Below are positions 47,467 to 60,518 of a stretch of 64,000 nt of DNA, piece by piece (positions within the stretch are counted from its first letter, which is position 1; each line of letters starts with the position of its first letter). The notes below the pieces were generated by a model. The model ran no database searches, had not been told where the DNA came from, and saw nothing but the letters and a program-made list of their open reading frames with translations. Position numbers and translations under genes: made by a program. The DNA comes from Todiramphus chloris collaris (taxonomy: Eukaryota; Chordata; Aves; Coraciiformes; Alcedinidae). The stretch is taken from positions 58,963,120 to 59,027,119 of the forward strand of contig JANVCC010000018.1 in NCBI GenBank assembly GCA_025345505.1, in the 5' to 3' direction.

Positions 47467-49178
47467 GAGTAACAAGACTAATCCCACCTTGACCCATTCA
47501 GTATGTGTCAGAAAGTATTTTATGCTTTTATCCAAGGACATAAAAGTGCTGCTGCACTCTAAACAGAACACTGTATTCCTTTCAGTCTCTTGAGTGCCCT
47601 TTGTCGCCCTGCGTTGTGAGTCCAGCTGCTCCAAGTAGATGTGAGCTGATGTGCAGAGCTGGCTGCTGAATGTCTGCCTTGCTGATGGTTCATACAACAG
47701 AAATGCCATCTGGGCTTTGTGGGGTGAGCTCCTCTGTTCACACTGGCTGGGCACAGATCTCTCCCCTCTCCCTTGGCCAGCCCAGACTCCATGGAGAGCA
47801 ACTGGCTGCAAGAGGATGGTGGAGGAGGAATATGGGCTGGCAACTAGAGATGACAAAGACGGTTGACAGATAGTGGTCCTCTGCGAGGTGAGAGCAGAAA
47901 AAGGGAAGGAGAAGCAAAACTACTGAATACCAATGTCCTCAAAAGCTTAGATAATTTCAGGTACTGGAGCTTTAGGTATGATGAGCTTAGATGTTTGTTG
48001 TTTCTTTTCCCACTATAGGGGGCAATAATATAAACCTTTGCCTTTTTAGTCAGTTCTGTATTTTCAAATAGTCGTAAGAGTTCCTTCAAGAGCTTTTTCT
48101 TTCAACAGGATTAGAATTAAGCAGAGGTACAATCTGTATCATTTTTTGGTTTCTATCTCCTGCCCACTTCTTTTTTTTTTTTCAGATGAGCATAGAAGGT
48201 TTTTTTTATAAATGATGGCAATGAGTTATTATAATGCTGGAGCATGTTCATCCACACAGCCTAAATTGCTGTGTAGAAAAGATTCAGTGGTGGAGGTGCT
48301 AGATTTCTTTCAGTAAAATAGAACGACGACTATTAATCCTCCAGCTGTTCAGAAATGCTGTCAGAACATACAGTTTTAACAGAAGAGAGAAAAGAAAGTG
48401 TGTGCTTGAATGTGTATTTGCTACGTTGTTCCTTCAAATTCTCTGGGCATGAAATCGTTAGGTGTCTGATAAAGTGGCAATTACAAAAGCAACAGTCTTT
48501 ATTAGTCTTTTTGGCAGTAAGGATATTTCTAGATGTTTTTCACCCCACCTCTCATACATTCCACTGCAATTCAGGGTGAATTTCTGAAGTTTTTCCACTG
48601 ACTTCAAAGGAATCGTTGTTACCTCCAGCAGAGCGATGACCAAGATGCATCCTGCGCGCTGGTGTCTGAGAGGCTGCATCTTTAACTGCCTCCTGACTGG
48701 TAATAACACTGACACTGCGGGTACAATCCATGGAATAAATTACCAAAGCAGCGTGAAAAAAAAAAAAAAGACTCTTAGGTTTTGCAAATTGATACACTAG
48801 AGCTTTCAACTGGAATGGGGAGGGGTCAATTTACACTTCAAAAACCAAACCGTGCCCTTGGATATATTTGCCAAGCGCCTTCAGAAGTTAATAAGGACCG
48901 TGAAAGATACAATTTAGCTTAACTGCGTCTTTCTAACTACCTATTTAATGGCTAATCCCTTTTACTGTGTCTATTTTGCATCTTCCACAACTCAGTTTTT
49001 CAAATGAGTTTCTGAGCGTTCGAGATGAGGCATCTTAAGGAGAGGAGACAGTCTGGGGGCTTCTCCAATAAAAGTATCTTAAAAGAATAGATACCAATAA
49101 ATTAAAAAAAAAAAAAAGCTGTCAAATCTCCAGATTCTTCAGAGACTTGGAAGAGGGTTTATGTATCCAAAAGCTCTC

Positions 49179-49201
49179 TTTTTTTTTTTTTTTTTTTTTT
49201 T
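49179..49201. repeat. T23 homopolymer
   Basis: Twenty-three T in a row after AAGCTCTC. No recognisable retrocopy beside it. Confidence 0.9.
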
Positions 49202-50061
49202 CCTTGCTAAGATTCTTCATTCAGTAAATAGATCAACTCTACCTACAAATCTTATCAACATTCCTAAGAGTAAACTACTTGCTTTTATGATACGACTTTC
49301 CTCTAAAATGTTCCTGATTGAAAGCCACTGGTTTTGTGTGAAGTTTGTTTCTCTGTAGCTTACCACTTCCTTCGTTTTTAAAACAATATTTTGTCTGAAA
49401 GCAACAAACCCTTCATTGTTAACAGACTGGCAAGATTTTTAACATAAACACAAATCTAAAATAAGTTTGATATTTTAATTAATCTCATACAAATAAAAAG
49501 AGCAGTGGAAAATGATGACTGAATTATTTCTTTTTCATTTCAACCCTTTCATATGTTGAATTGATTTAGGGTGGGTGTCATATATTTCTAAGCTCCTGTA
49601 ATTGTGTGTCAGTTTGTGTCCAGCTGCGAAACAGTGAGAATGGGTTTCTCTGCTACAGAAACTTAATTCCAGTGAAGGGTTTTCTAAAGTAGTAGGAGAT
49701 CTAACCTTATTAATAACAGTTATGGGTAGTCCTTTAATCAGTCTGTCTCAGGACAATTACATTGGCATATATTGCCATACTGAATAGGCTGAGGTCAGTT
49801 TAGCTTTGCACTAACTAAATAGGAAATTCCATATTAAAAGAAACAAATTTGGCAATCTGAGATAAACTGAGAGTGCGGGAAGATACCGAAGCAGAACCAC
49901 AGCATTACCTTCCTTTATCCTGCCTAACTCTGGAAACCTGCACATTGGCACACACACTATGGAGGCTTTTGTAATTCTTGGAGGGATTAGAATGGGGCAG
50001 AAACAAGAACAGGAGCTCAATTCCCATTATTTTGTAAACAGATATGGTCAGAGAAAACACC

Positions 50062-50086
50062 TTTTTTTTTTTTTTTTTTTTTTTTT
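50062..50086. repeat. T25 homopolymer
   Basis: Twenty-five T in a row followed by AATAAACTTTTGC. No recognisable retrocopy beside it. Confidence 0.9.
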
Positions 50087-50298
50087 AATAAACTTTTGCT
50101 CTTGTTTTCTTTTAGAACTTCTTTTATTTTGCCATGAAGATAATACACCACTTATTCCTTTCCTTCTCCTCTGCCCTTCTCTGCCTTGATATTGGGGGAT
50201 TTCAGAAGCTGCTGTTACCAGAGACCTTGCAAAGAAGAGAAGGCCCTTCCATGTGGCATGGGAAAGCAGGAAGAAACAAACATGGCATGCATTCAAAG

Positions 50299-50350
50299 AT
50301 ATAGTTGGAACTATATAAATAGTTCTATACTATAACTATAATTATACTAT
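50299..50350. repeat. AT-rich inverted-repeat cluster
   Basis: ATATAGTT (50299-50306) and AACTATAT (50309-50316) are exact reverse complements around GG, and further ATAGTT/AACTAT copies follow to about 50350. Overall a region able to fold or unwind easily, of simple composition. Confidence 0.7.
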
Positions 50351-51887
50351 ACATATAAAGCACTTTTAGAGTGCTTGGATGCTTGAGCAACCTTCCCAGC
50401 CATCACTCACTGCTGCTGGCTGCACCTTCCCGTTAGAGATTTCTGGAAGCTGAGCTGTCATTACTGCCTTTGGGCTCCTCATTCCTTTTTCCTGCAAGGA
50501 CCACCACTGTGACTGTTTGCCTATGTCTTCTCACAGTACAGCCGACTCTGCTGAGAAACTGTGGGATGCTGAGGATCACAGTAGGCTTTTGAGTACAGCC
50601 CTGATGGACTTTGCCTTGCACCACTCTAAAGCCTGAGACAGATGAATGTGACAGCAATGATGAGGTTAGAATTTTAGAGGGGCATTCTTGGTGTCAGAAA
50701 AGAGAAACAAAATAACCAACTTTCAGCTACTCTACTTATAAACAACCTCCAGTCATTTGATGTATTCCAGGGAAGCCAAAAATGTGCAATAAAGAAAGAA
50801 ATGAGATTTCTGGATATTAAACTTGTATAAAAATGACTACTTTAATACCAGGAACAGAACAGGAGAGGAAGTGTGGGTTGGGTTTTTTGGCAGCTCAGAC
50901 ATTCATTCATCTTATTGAAGGTGAGTGAGAAATGTCAACAAAGTTGCATTGTATTCTAAAGTGCAGCTGAGTAGGTTTGCAAAAGTCTGAGGTAGGAAAT
51001 ATACTTCTCATATATGCAAAGACACCTGATCATTGATTATCTGAGTTTCAAAAGCAGCAATAGGACCCATACTAGATCTTGGTTTTGCAGGGCTTGTTCC
51101 CACATGTCTATCCACAAAGGCACTGTGTCTATCAGTGCAGCTTGAGATCTCAGCCCATGCAATCAACTCACAGGGATTTTCCTCTGTGTAAAGTCAATAA
51201 AAAAATTCCCACTCTATAAAGACCCCAAGGCTAAAGGTGCATTTATATTCTAAAAGAGGAACAGTAGGGGTAGACGGAATATGTAAGATATGTAACACAA
51301 CCTTTGACATACAATTAAAAAACACTTTAAGAATTCACCATGAACCTGGTGGAGCTTGATGTTGCTAGACTGTAGCCAAGCTGTGAACTGTCCTTAGCAG
51401 CACGAAAAGAAAATCATTACTTTTTTTTGGTCAAAACCAGTGAAAGAAGTCTAGTCAGTGCACATATATTGTTTAACTAGTCTCAGTAAAGCTGTTGCTT
51501 TCCCCCTAAGAAAACATGATTCCAGAAAATCCAAATGTTAAGAACACTGATTTGTTACTGTCTTGCCAAAATACTAATTCTTGTCTACTTAATCTATTGT
51601 AAGAGTATCCAGTATTGCATCTCAGTGAAGAGCCATAAAACATACATGGAGAAAAATGTGAACAAGAGATTATTCTCTTAGAGAAAAATGCAGTGTGGGA
51701 TATATCTTTTTAGAAAGCCATATTGTGAAGCTTTCCCTTTGTGTTGCTAATTAACAGCTCCTTTCTGAAAGTAGGAACATTGTCACCTTTCAGGGTTCAC
51801 ATCAGTATAGAGACCATAACAATGTCTCCTTACAAATATGTTATCTATTTTTATCTGCTATCTACTTATTATCCTGAGCTATTGGGT

Positions 51888-52015
51888 TATAGAACAATTT
51901 AAGGTGGAAGGGGCCCCTGGAGCAGTGTAACTTAGATCAGGTTATTCAGAGACTTCTGTAGTCTAGTTGTGAATATCTCCAAGGATGGGGAGTCCACAAC
52001 TCTTCTCCACAACAG
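51888..52015 (-). mobile_element. Worn CR1 LINE, 3'-terminal fragment, antisense
   Basis: Begins TTATAGAACAATTTAAGGTG, then GGAAGGGGCCCCTGGAG, TAGATCAGGTTATTCAGAG, and AATATCTCCAAGGATGGGGA followed by GTCCACAACT. These are diverged forms of the CR1 3' UTR blocks in reverse. It is clearly older than the copies at 34.6, 41.4 and 42.8 kb. The right edge is uncertain. Confidence 0.85.
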
Positions 52016-55000
52016 GTAAATTGATGATCTGAATCTAAAGAGGACTAGGTAAAATTCTGTGTTGTCGTTTATCATTTGCCTCAGCTGCACCTTGCCTGTT
52101 CCCATGGCTTTGTCTGTGTAATGTGCAGCATTACACTGATGTGTTTTACCTTTCCTTTGTGGTCCCATAGCCCAGGGCTTGGACAAGATGCTGTGTAATG
52201 TTGGCACCACAGAGCATCTTTGCTTTCTTTGTCCTCCTCCTCATTCTGATGGTAAATACATGCTATTAGATGAAGTGGTGACGAGGCACTGGGCAGCAAC
52301 TGGGAGCAGTTGTGCACACAGATCTGGCCCGGTCCCTTTCCTCCCTGTGTTCCCGCGCTAAACTGAGTTGTCTCAGATAGCAGAATCAGTGCAAAGGGGG
52401 GGCTGCTGATGACTGAAACAGAACTGTGAACTTCCTCAACAGGCCATGAGAAAAAAAGACTTTTGTTTCTAATTTCTTAAAATCAGAATCTACTTCTCAG
52501 CCTTACTGAACTGCATGCTGCAGATCTCAGATGTTGGACCCTGTTGTTGGTCCAACACACTCTGGCTAGGAGGACTAGCTCCTCCTCATAAACATTAGTA
52601 TGTATTGCTGGCAATGTTTGACAGCTGTAGGAAGTAAATCTATTGTTGCCACAGAATGTTTGCTTCCTGAATAAAGTGGAAATAGGAATAAGAAATCCCA
52701 CTGTGCTTTAATAATACCATGGTTCAGGAAAGCCACCTGGATCTTGTGATTAAAATACTGATGAGCCTGGTGAATTAATGCAGTGATGGTCCTGCATTGC
52801 CTTTCAGCATTTAGCTTGACTGCTGTGTCTGGTCTATTTACAGTGGGCTAATCCCCAGATTTACAAATGAAACTGTATTCCCTGGGGCAGTGTGTGTGTG
52901 ATTTTTTTTCTAATGAGATACTCAATGTGATGAAAACAACTATCTGTACCTATAGATTGGGGAGGAACAAAGTGCTTTTATTTACTCTCCAGGTGTGAGC
53001 AGCTTGCAGCTAGCATGGCCAGTGGGGTCCCTGTTAACTGACCTCCCTAACTATGTGTTGTGAATGCAACAGAGGAAGAAACTTCATTACATGCAAAACT
53101 TGAATCCACAGCAGCCTGAAGCCTGTATTGGTGTATCTGGTACAATAAAGCCGGCTTCCCAGGGGAGACCTGGACATCTTCCAAGAAAGGCTTCAATAAC
53201 ACAGGAAATGGAAGGAAGGATAAGAAATAAACCAGTGCTGAGAGCAGACTGTAGAAGACAGATCATGAGATAGTGTAAATTTTGCTGGCACCACAAATAT
53301 TAATGGCTCACCAGGACCTTTTCTTCCTCCAGACCCAACTAGAACAGAATATTGATTGGTTTACAGTAAATTCTTGTTTGCTGCAGGCTAGATTCAATCA
53401 CAGAGATGAATGTTAATGTGGAAATAGAGTTAGAAGTTTTCTAGAAAAAACACCGACATTTTTTCCCCAGGCTCCAATTCCATCCAGTCAGTCCACAAAC
53501 TCTTCCATTTTTATGGCATAGGCCAGAGCAAAGAAGAGAAAAATGATACAAGATGTCCTTGTTTACCATCAACACAATTAGTCCTGCATGCAATATTATA
53601 TTAGAGTTTACACAGGATGCAGACAGATCGAGGGAAAAAGTCTTCCAAGTTATCACTACCTTTTTTTTTAACCTTCTTCCCATCTCCCATCCCAAAAAAA
53701 GTTCAGAAAAAATTTGTTTCTTGCATCCCCATGTGCTGCCTTAAATAAAAATTACTTAAAAGCTCCAGAAACTAGTGTTACAACTTCAGGAGCAGACCTG
53801 CAAAACTGTCATTGTTATATACCTCTCAGATGGTTCAAAATGCCTCAGTCTGTGTGCCTGGCAGCACGTGGTGGTTGTCAAAACCAAGATGCTATTTGTG
53901 TGCCTACAAGCTGTCTTTTCCATTTGCCTTTTTGATATCTGAAGGGGTGAGCAGAAACTGGAACTCAGAACAGAGGACTCAGGGAAACGGCCTTAGTGTA
54001 AGGCAAGGAAACCCTTCGATGCCTCAGCTTACACATCTTTACATGCAGCTAGGGAAAATGTTGTTACTTCAGGGTAGTATTGTAAAAAACGAAACACCTA
54101 AAGTATATGTGCATTGCTGCATGTAAAGTACAATTGAGAACACTTTTCTTGGCTCCTTTTTGTGTGATGACAAGCCTCTGCATAATAGAAATGATCCCAA
54201 AACATCCTTGGTATCAGAGCATACCCCACTGTGTACTTCCTGATGTCTGGTCCAGGCATATTCTATGCACCTGAGAAATGCTACACTATTGAATTGCTAT
54301 TTCTATTTTCTCCCTCCTGGATTTTCAGTTGTCTCAGGGCACTTTAAGGTTACCTAGTCACACAAACATGAAGTTGTGCTTTGCATCAGGAACCCCTGAA
54401 TCTCAACTTTCAACAAAATGTATGGATAAGCCTATAAAAAAACTGGAAAGAAAAGCCTTTAGAAAGGTCAATAAGCTGCTTTTATGCAGCTAGGAGTAGA
54501 ATTTTAACCACAATTATTTTTTTCTCCATGAATTATTAATGTATGCCCTAAACATGCTATAAGCAGAGGACACACAGGACATTCTGAGAGCATTTCAGAG
54601 TTTGATATTTTCACCTAGAAACCAGGAAAACCCCCATCCTCTTCAATGATACAGCTGTTAAAATAAGACCAACCATAAAAGCTGTGAAACATAAAGCGTT
54701 TTCCTCTCTCATGGCTACCTCAAAAACCCAGACTGAAACATGCCTGTTCCTTATGTAGCAGTGACAAAGTATATCATTTTACCATCATGACCAAGAAATT
54801 TAGTCAGGAAAGTAATCAGACAAACTGTTTCATTATATAAATGTCTCCTCCTGAAACTACTTTCCTAAGATACTGGAAGAATACAGCTCTGCCAGAGATC
54901 AACATTTCTCTTTTAACAAATTTAATTCCTGTTGTTAATACTTCTGAAGAAGAAAAAGGAAAACATTTCCTGGAAAATTGTTTCAAGGCATGTTTTCTGA

Positions 55001-57097
55001 ACCTCAAAATCAACAGCAGTGGTCTTGCTCTGCTATGTTGTTTTCTAGCAAGCTGAGCAACACAGCCGTTAGCTTTTTCATGGTACAGAAATTGTTTTAA
55101 TGAGGTCATGCATGGAGGACTTAAGGGTTTTGTAATGTCTCCAGGTTTTCCTAACTCTAAGGAAAAACATAAATAACTCTAACATAAACCTGCAGTAAAT
55201 AATGAGGGAACTGGTCCTTACTCTAGGAGACCAAGGCTTCTGCAAGGAGCAGGGGGAATCTTCCCCTGTCCAGTCCTGCTCAGGAGTGGTCTGACTTCCC
55301 AAGGATGCAAGTTTCCTAACTTCCACTTCTAAGAAATACTAACCTAGCCGAGTAACACATTGAGGAACACTAAGCAAAGATAAGAACAAAAAACTTGGCT
55401 AATACTGCCAGCTCCTTTCCTCCTGTACATTCCAGTTTGTCTAAATGCCAGCAATGACTTTCTTTCTTGAGGCTATTGATTTTCCAGCACTAATCAGTAC
55501 CCTGCCTTTATGTCCATCCAGGCGGAGAATTACACTTGAGAAAAGATGGGTTGTAATTGAAGGCAGCCACTTTCATAACCCCTCAGGTGCTGCAGACTTG
55601 AGCAAACATTCTCAGTTAGTTCTCAGATTTTAGAGGACATAAGTAGCTGTGAAGAGTGCAGGTGTGGATATTTGGTGAGGCCATTAGTCCTCTTTCCCTG
55701 TGGAGTTCAACCCTAAACTTGTGATCAGCATACAGAAGTACCCCTGAGGTATACCACTGGACTCAGTCTTCAAAAAGTGAGAAAAGGCTTTGAACCCAAT
55801 CTATGTCAGGCTTTGAACCCAAGATATGTCAGGCTTCTTCCTAGCTCAGAGTCCTGCATAGTGACATGCCCAGCTGGGAGACTGCAAACTTTGTATTGCT
55901 TGATTCAAACACCAGGTAAAACCCCAGTCCTAAACTGAATGGCAGCCCACAGTCCCACCCAAAGGTGCATGCAGCAACCAAACCTCTCAGTCATCATTAT
56001 CAACCATGCTCTTGGTGGTGGTCCTACTAAATTAATGAAAAAATGCAGTGCTTTATGTGTTTGTTTTATAACCCTCACAGAAACCATAACTTGGCACAAA
56101 CTCTGCTGAGAAAGAAAAGCAAAGCCCTTGCCCCCTAAGATATTTGTCTGCTTCCCACACCCTGGGCATGGCAGACTGCACCCCCAAGCCGTGGCAGGGT
56201 CTGCCTCCACCAGGGCCTGGTGGGTGAGGGACAAACCTAGTACTGAGCAGAGCCAAGCCCTTATATGATCTTGCAGAGGAAATAACTGTGGTTAGGTTTC
56301 CTATGAAGCCTACACAAAAAAAAATACTCCCAAAAGCAAAGAAAAGGATGGATGATGCTGCAGGTTGGGCCATGGCCGTACATCTGGTCTGCATAAGGTG
56401 TAATTGAGATTATCGTTGGTCTTAGAGTTAGGGCTAGGAGATGGAAGAATGGCAGGAGGCTTGAAGGTGATGTAAGAAGAAAGCTGAGGTTGGTGTGAGC
56501 TGAGGGCTTTGCCCACCTTGCAGGGCAAGTCCTCCTACCTGGACCTGGGAAGGTGATGAAACCAATTTTCTCCTAGGGCTGGAGACGGTGGAGAAAGTAC
56601 ATGGATATGATAGCCTCGGCCTTCTGTTGCTTGATTCTGTGGCAGGTCTCAGGCTGTGGTTGACTTGTGACCAGTAGTCATACAAAAGGTCTAAAGAGTA
56701 TTATACTTTGACATTTTTGCACTGTTCTGACTCCAGTGGTTTAGAATAATTAGAACTGATGGGTATATTGAGTAGAAAAATAACACATCTGTTGGCTGAA
56801 CGTACCATGGATGTAATTAAAAACTCAGCACCTGCTGCTTAAGTGGTTGTATTAATCTGATACAAGCAACACTAGAATGGTTAACAGAGGTGCCCAGGGC
56901 AGGGGATTTCTAAAGGTGAGCTTGCCAGGAGTTGCAGTAAGTGCAGGAGTGGAGACAGGTCTATGCTGAGCTGGGTGAGTGAGAAGGAGAAGGTGTCCAG
57001 ACACAAGGCAAACACCCATGGCCTCTTGGAGGGGAGGAGGAGACATTGCTTTCCAGAGAGAGTTTCCAGGCATTTGGAATATGGGGGCTGTCTCAAC
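52016..57097. other. Intergenic sequence, no gene seen
   Basis: No supported gene, RNA gene or transposon in these 5 kb, apart from a short tandem duplication at 55785-55836. The stretch 55900-56690 is somewhat GC-richer with overlapping unrecognised frames. Confidence 0.55.
55785..55836 (+). repeat. Tandem duplication of a 23-bp unit (2.3 copies)
   Basis: Copies at 55785-55807 and 55808-55830 (AGGCTTTGAACCCAA, two varying bases, TATGTC) are followed by a six-base start of a third copy, AGGCTT, at 55831-55836. The two full copies differ at only two positions, so the duplication is recent. Confidence 0.92.
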
Positions 57098-57398
57098 TAG
57101 TGGTCTCCAAAGAGGGGTGTGCACACACCAAGGCTGCTCAAGACAAGCCATTGGGGTCTGAGAAGGAATTGCTTTTTGTACCATTAATTAATTACATTTA
57201 AAATGAAAATTTAAATAGTGATTGTTTCATCTTTACCTCATCCTATTCCGGTTTGTATTTCTTTGTTGCGTTTTATAATGTTCATACTGTATTAGTACAG
57301 TCATACATGTATATAATTTGTAAATAAATAAGTATGCATATATTTGGGGGGGTGTGATCAATTTTTTTTACTTCACAGTCACAAGTATTTGGACACTG
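57098..57398. mobile_element. Probable hAT-type non-autonomous DNA transposon
   Basis: The left end reads TAGTGGTCTCCAAAGAGGGG and the right end reads CACAAGTATTTGGACACTG. Read in reverse, the right end gives CAGTGTCCAAA, so the two form an imperfect terminal inverted repeat of the CAGTGGTCTCCAAA kind seen in hAT-Charlie elements. The interior (an AAATAAATAAGTATGCATAT run, then TTTGGGGGGGTGTGATCAA and a T-run) also resembles the inner ends of such elements. About 301 bp, with no transposase, so non-autonomous. The flanking 8-mers (GTCTCAAC and CTGGCCTA) do not match, so the target duplication is worn or the ends are slightly off. Confidence 0.5.
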
Positions 57399-60235
57399 CT
57401 GGCCTAATTTCACACCAAAAAATACTAGGGGAGGGAGGTCCTAACATCCTGCTTCTCACCTAGTTTCAGCCATGCACTAGCAGCTTCTGTGAGATGGAAA
57501 CCCATGTCTTTTTTAGGTTCTAGGTTGCTGCTGTGGCTACAACTACCACTCTGCTGCTGGTAAAATGGCCTGTCTTAAGATAACATCTTTTGTTTCATTG
57601 CATGTGGAAGCTTACAAATGACCTAAAGAGAGATCAGCATTTTCTGCTCACATCAGTTCCCCTGTGTGAGGCTTTCCCAGCTTTGTGGTGAGGGTATAAG
57701 GCTCCTGTGATATCATGAGCAGCACCCATATTTCACAATAAATGTTGCAGAAACAGACATGACCTGCTGCTGACAAATCCACGATATCCATAACTGGCAT
57801 TGCAATGACTGTTTCCATGATTTACACCCTCTGAAAGCTTTGCAGCAGGTGCTGCAGAGACTGCAGGGGCTCTCTGCCTGTTTGTAAGGAACCACAACAG
57901 CAAAAAAAAAAACAGGTCAGAACTTGCAAGACATTTGAGGAAACTTATAACTAACACTAGAGATTAAAAATGGATAAATATATCATCAGGCCGCTTTCTG
58001 GGGGGGGGGTGGATTTACTCAGACTGCAGCCACGGGAGCTGCAGCAGGGACAGTCCAGCTGCTAGGACCTGCTTGTGGACCAGTGAACCATGGTCAAAAC
58101 CTTTCCAAATCCACAGTGCCAGTGGAAAACAAAACAAGCCACGAGTTATTTTTATATTTGTATGCATGACCATGGCAGTAGGGCTGCATAATGAAGTGCT
58201 TCTTGCAGCACCACAGTGTTTTGTCTTCCTGGCCCTTTCACCACCATTATCAATTCCTCCATCTTTTCATATGGTGATATTAATGGAATTCATTCAGTTG
58301 TTTGTTGTATGTTAGTCTGTGTCAGTAATTCTCTCACAAATGAGAGTAACTAACTACAGGCTCCCCTTTTGCCTCTCTCCTGCTCATCAGTCCAATATTT
58401 AGTTCTCTGTGAAAGACATTTATACACTGTTTCTGATGAAAGCTCTTCAGATGGCAAAAAATATGAATGCAATTCCAGCAACTCCAGTGAAACTAAGCCA
58501 GCTGTTACTAGTTCATGAGCTAGCTATGTATTTTCATACTCCACATTGTACTTCTCATCTCACAACTGCTGCTCCCATGCAAGTATCTTGTTTATAAATT
58601 TGTTATCAGATGAATCTCAGCAAGAACTCCCTCTCTTATTCCCCCTTTCCCAGCAGATGAAACACAGAAGAACTTCAGTGCCTGGTTTATACATTTTAGT
58701 CTCTATGGAGCCAGAAAGCAGTAGTCACATATATGAATCTCTCAAGGGGATACAGCAGAAACAAAGATATACACCCAATTTCATAGGATTTAAATCTTCA
58801 GTTGCTATATTTAATTTGAGAAATAAATAGTTTTTACCTAGCTTTCTTCTGTTCATAATAGCTACCACAGAAACATCTCACAGCCCTGTCTAGAAAAATT
58901 AAATTAAGGCTTTTCAGTTGAAGTAGATGATGCTTACGCTACAGAAATAGACTGTCTCTAGCAGCGGGATTAAAGGAAAGAAAAGCTCAGCAAGAATAAA
59001 GTTGCATTGCAGAGTTATCTCTATCTATGCAGCAGATTGTAATTTCCATAAACTAAAGAGAAAATTCTCTTCTCATCACTGCTTGCAGGTCAAAGACCTA
59101 TTTTTTAAATGCCCTTATCTTCTCTTTCTTAATTCCCTCACTGCCTCTTCTTCTGTGTTTTATTTGAGAATGGAAGAACAGTGAAGTGCAGAAAAAAAGA
59201 CTCAATGATTTTTTTAGTATATTTAGTTGTCTATATAGTAAAGCATTTTGCAAGTGCAAATTTAGCAGAGGGGTGGGGAGGAAATGCCACTTAGCACTAC
59301 ATATTGCAAGCTGTGCTCTGCAGGGGTGTAGTTATCTCTTGGTCACTTAAAATCAGTATGTGAGCTATTTTTTACTAAAATGGCTGGTCCTGTAGACCTC
59401 ACTACCTTCTCCTTCTCCTTCCTGCCTGCCTTGAGCCAACACTACCTTTGCCCATCCATCTGCTGAAAATTAACCTGTCAATGGCAATGACAAAAGTAAT
59501 GATCAGCTTTGAGCTAAACAAACTGTGGGATCCAGCTCATTGCTCAGCCATGTGAACACTGGTACCAGTTTGAGGGTCACCACAAAAACATGTGGCCAGT
59601 GACAAGCTGAAAGGTGAATGAGGGAAGATAAACCCACCTCTTTTGACAGTAGCTCACCCTTAAATCAGGTTTAAGAGACGGCAAAGCAGAACCTTGAGAC
59701 AAGCAGTCACGGAGCTTCCCTGTCAAAGCTGTGGTTTGCACTGGGTCATTTCCTCTACATGTTGTAATAGGTGTCTGAGCTAACCCAGGCAATCACTTGC
59801 CCTGAATACAGGCAGAGAAGAGAGCACTGCTAATGAAATACTGAAATTGTACTATAGTCCCAAAATAGTCTTCAAAATCTCAAGATGAGGGAACTTAAAA
59901 GTTTAGGAGTAAAATCCTGGATCTCTCACAGCCTATGGAAGTACCAAGGTAGAGTAAGGTTTACACCCCTGCTTGAGGTACTGGTGTGGACATGGACAAT
60001 GTGAGGTATGAATCTCATGGCTTGTCAAAAATCCACTGAGTTTAACCAGAAACAGTAGAAGATGGAAGTTTTCTCCCAAAGGTAAGGTTGCTGGAGGAAG
60101 TCCTGGCAGAGCAGGCTGCCACAGGCTCCCTTCCCCTTGTAGAATAGCCACACAACAGGGGAAGTTGTTCCCTGTCTGAGACACAGCACCTTCCATTGTA
60201 GTAGGGGACCCCAGGATGCCCAGGTCCTCTCTGCA

Positions 60236-60312
60236 TTTTTTATTACTAATATTATAATTGTTGATATTATCGTTTATTATCTATTACTACTACTATTGCT
60301 ATTATTATGATG
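60236..60312. repeat. Imperfect ATT/TAC trinucleotide repeat
   Basis: About 77 bp of interrupted TAT, ATT and TAC units. A decayed microsatellite. Confidence 0.8.
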
Positions 60313-60421
60313 GTGCTGTATTTTTAACATTTCAGTCCTCAGTAAGAAATTGAATAGTATCTTTGTCAGCTTTTGAATTTCAGTATCCAAGTTCAAAAGA
60401 ATGAAGACAGGAGATGTTAGA

Positions 60422-60518
60422 GGTTTTTTTTGGTGTGTGGTTTTTGTTTTGGTTTATTTTGGTTGGTAGTTGGTGTGGTTTTGTTGGGTTTTTTTCCATA
60501 ATAATAATAAAAATAAAA
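60422..60518. repeat. G/T-rich low-complexity tract followed by AAT repeat
   Basis: The + strand from 60422 to about 60497 is almost free of C and consists of T-runs and GG or GTG units. It is followed at once by an ATAATAATAATAAAAATAAAA stretch. It is strongly strand-asymmetric and of simple-repeat origin. Confidence 0.8.

Larger units (their letters stand above)
43401..51887. other. Intergenic sequence, no gene seen
   Basis: Apart from the 44569-44922 frame and three long T-tracts, I see no gene, RNA gene or clear transposon in these 8.5 kb. An AATAAA within TCAATAAAG near 45228 resembles the R region of an LTR, but no TG/CA ends or target duplication could be found. Confidence 0.55.
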
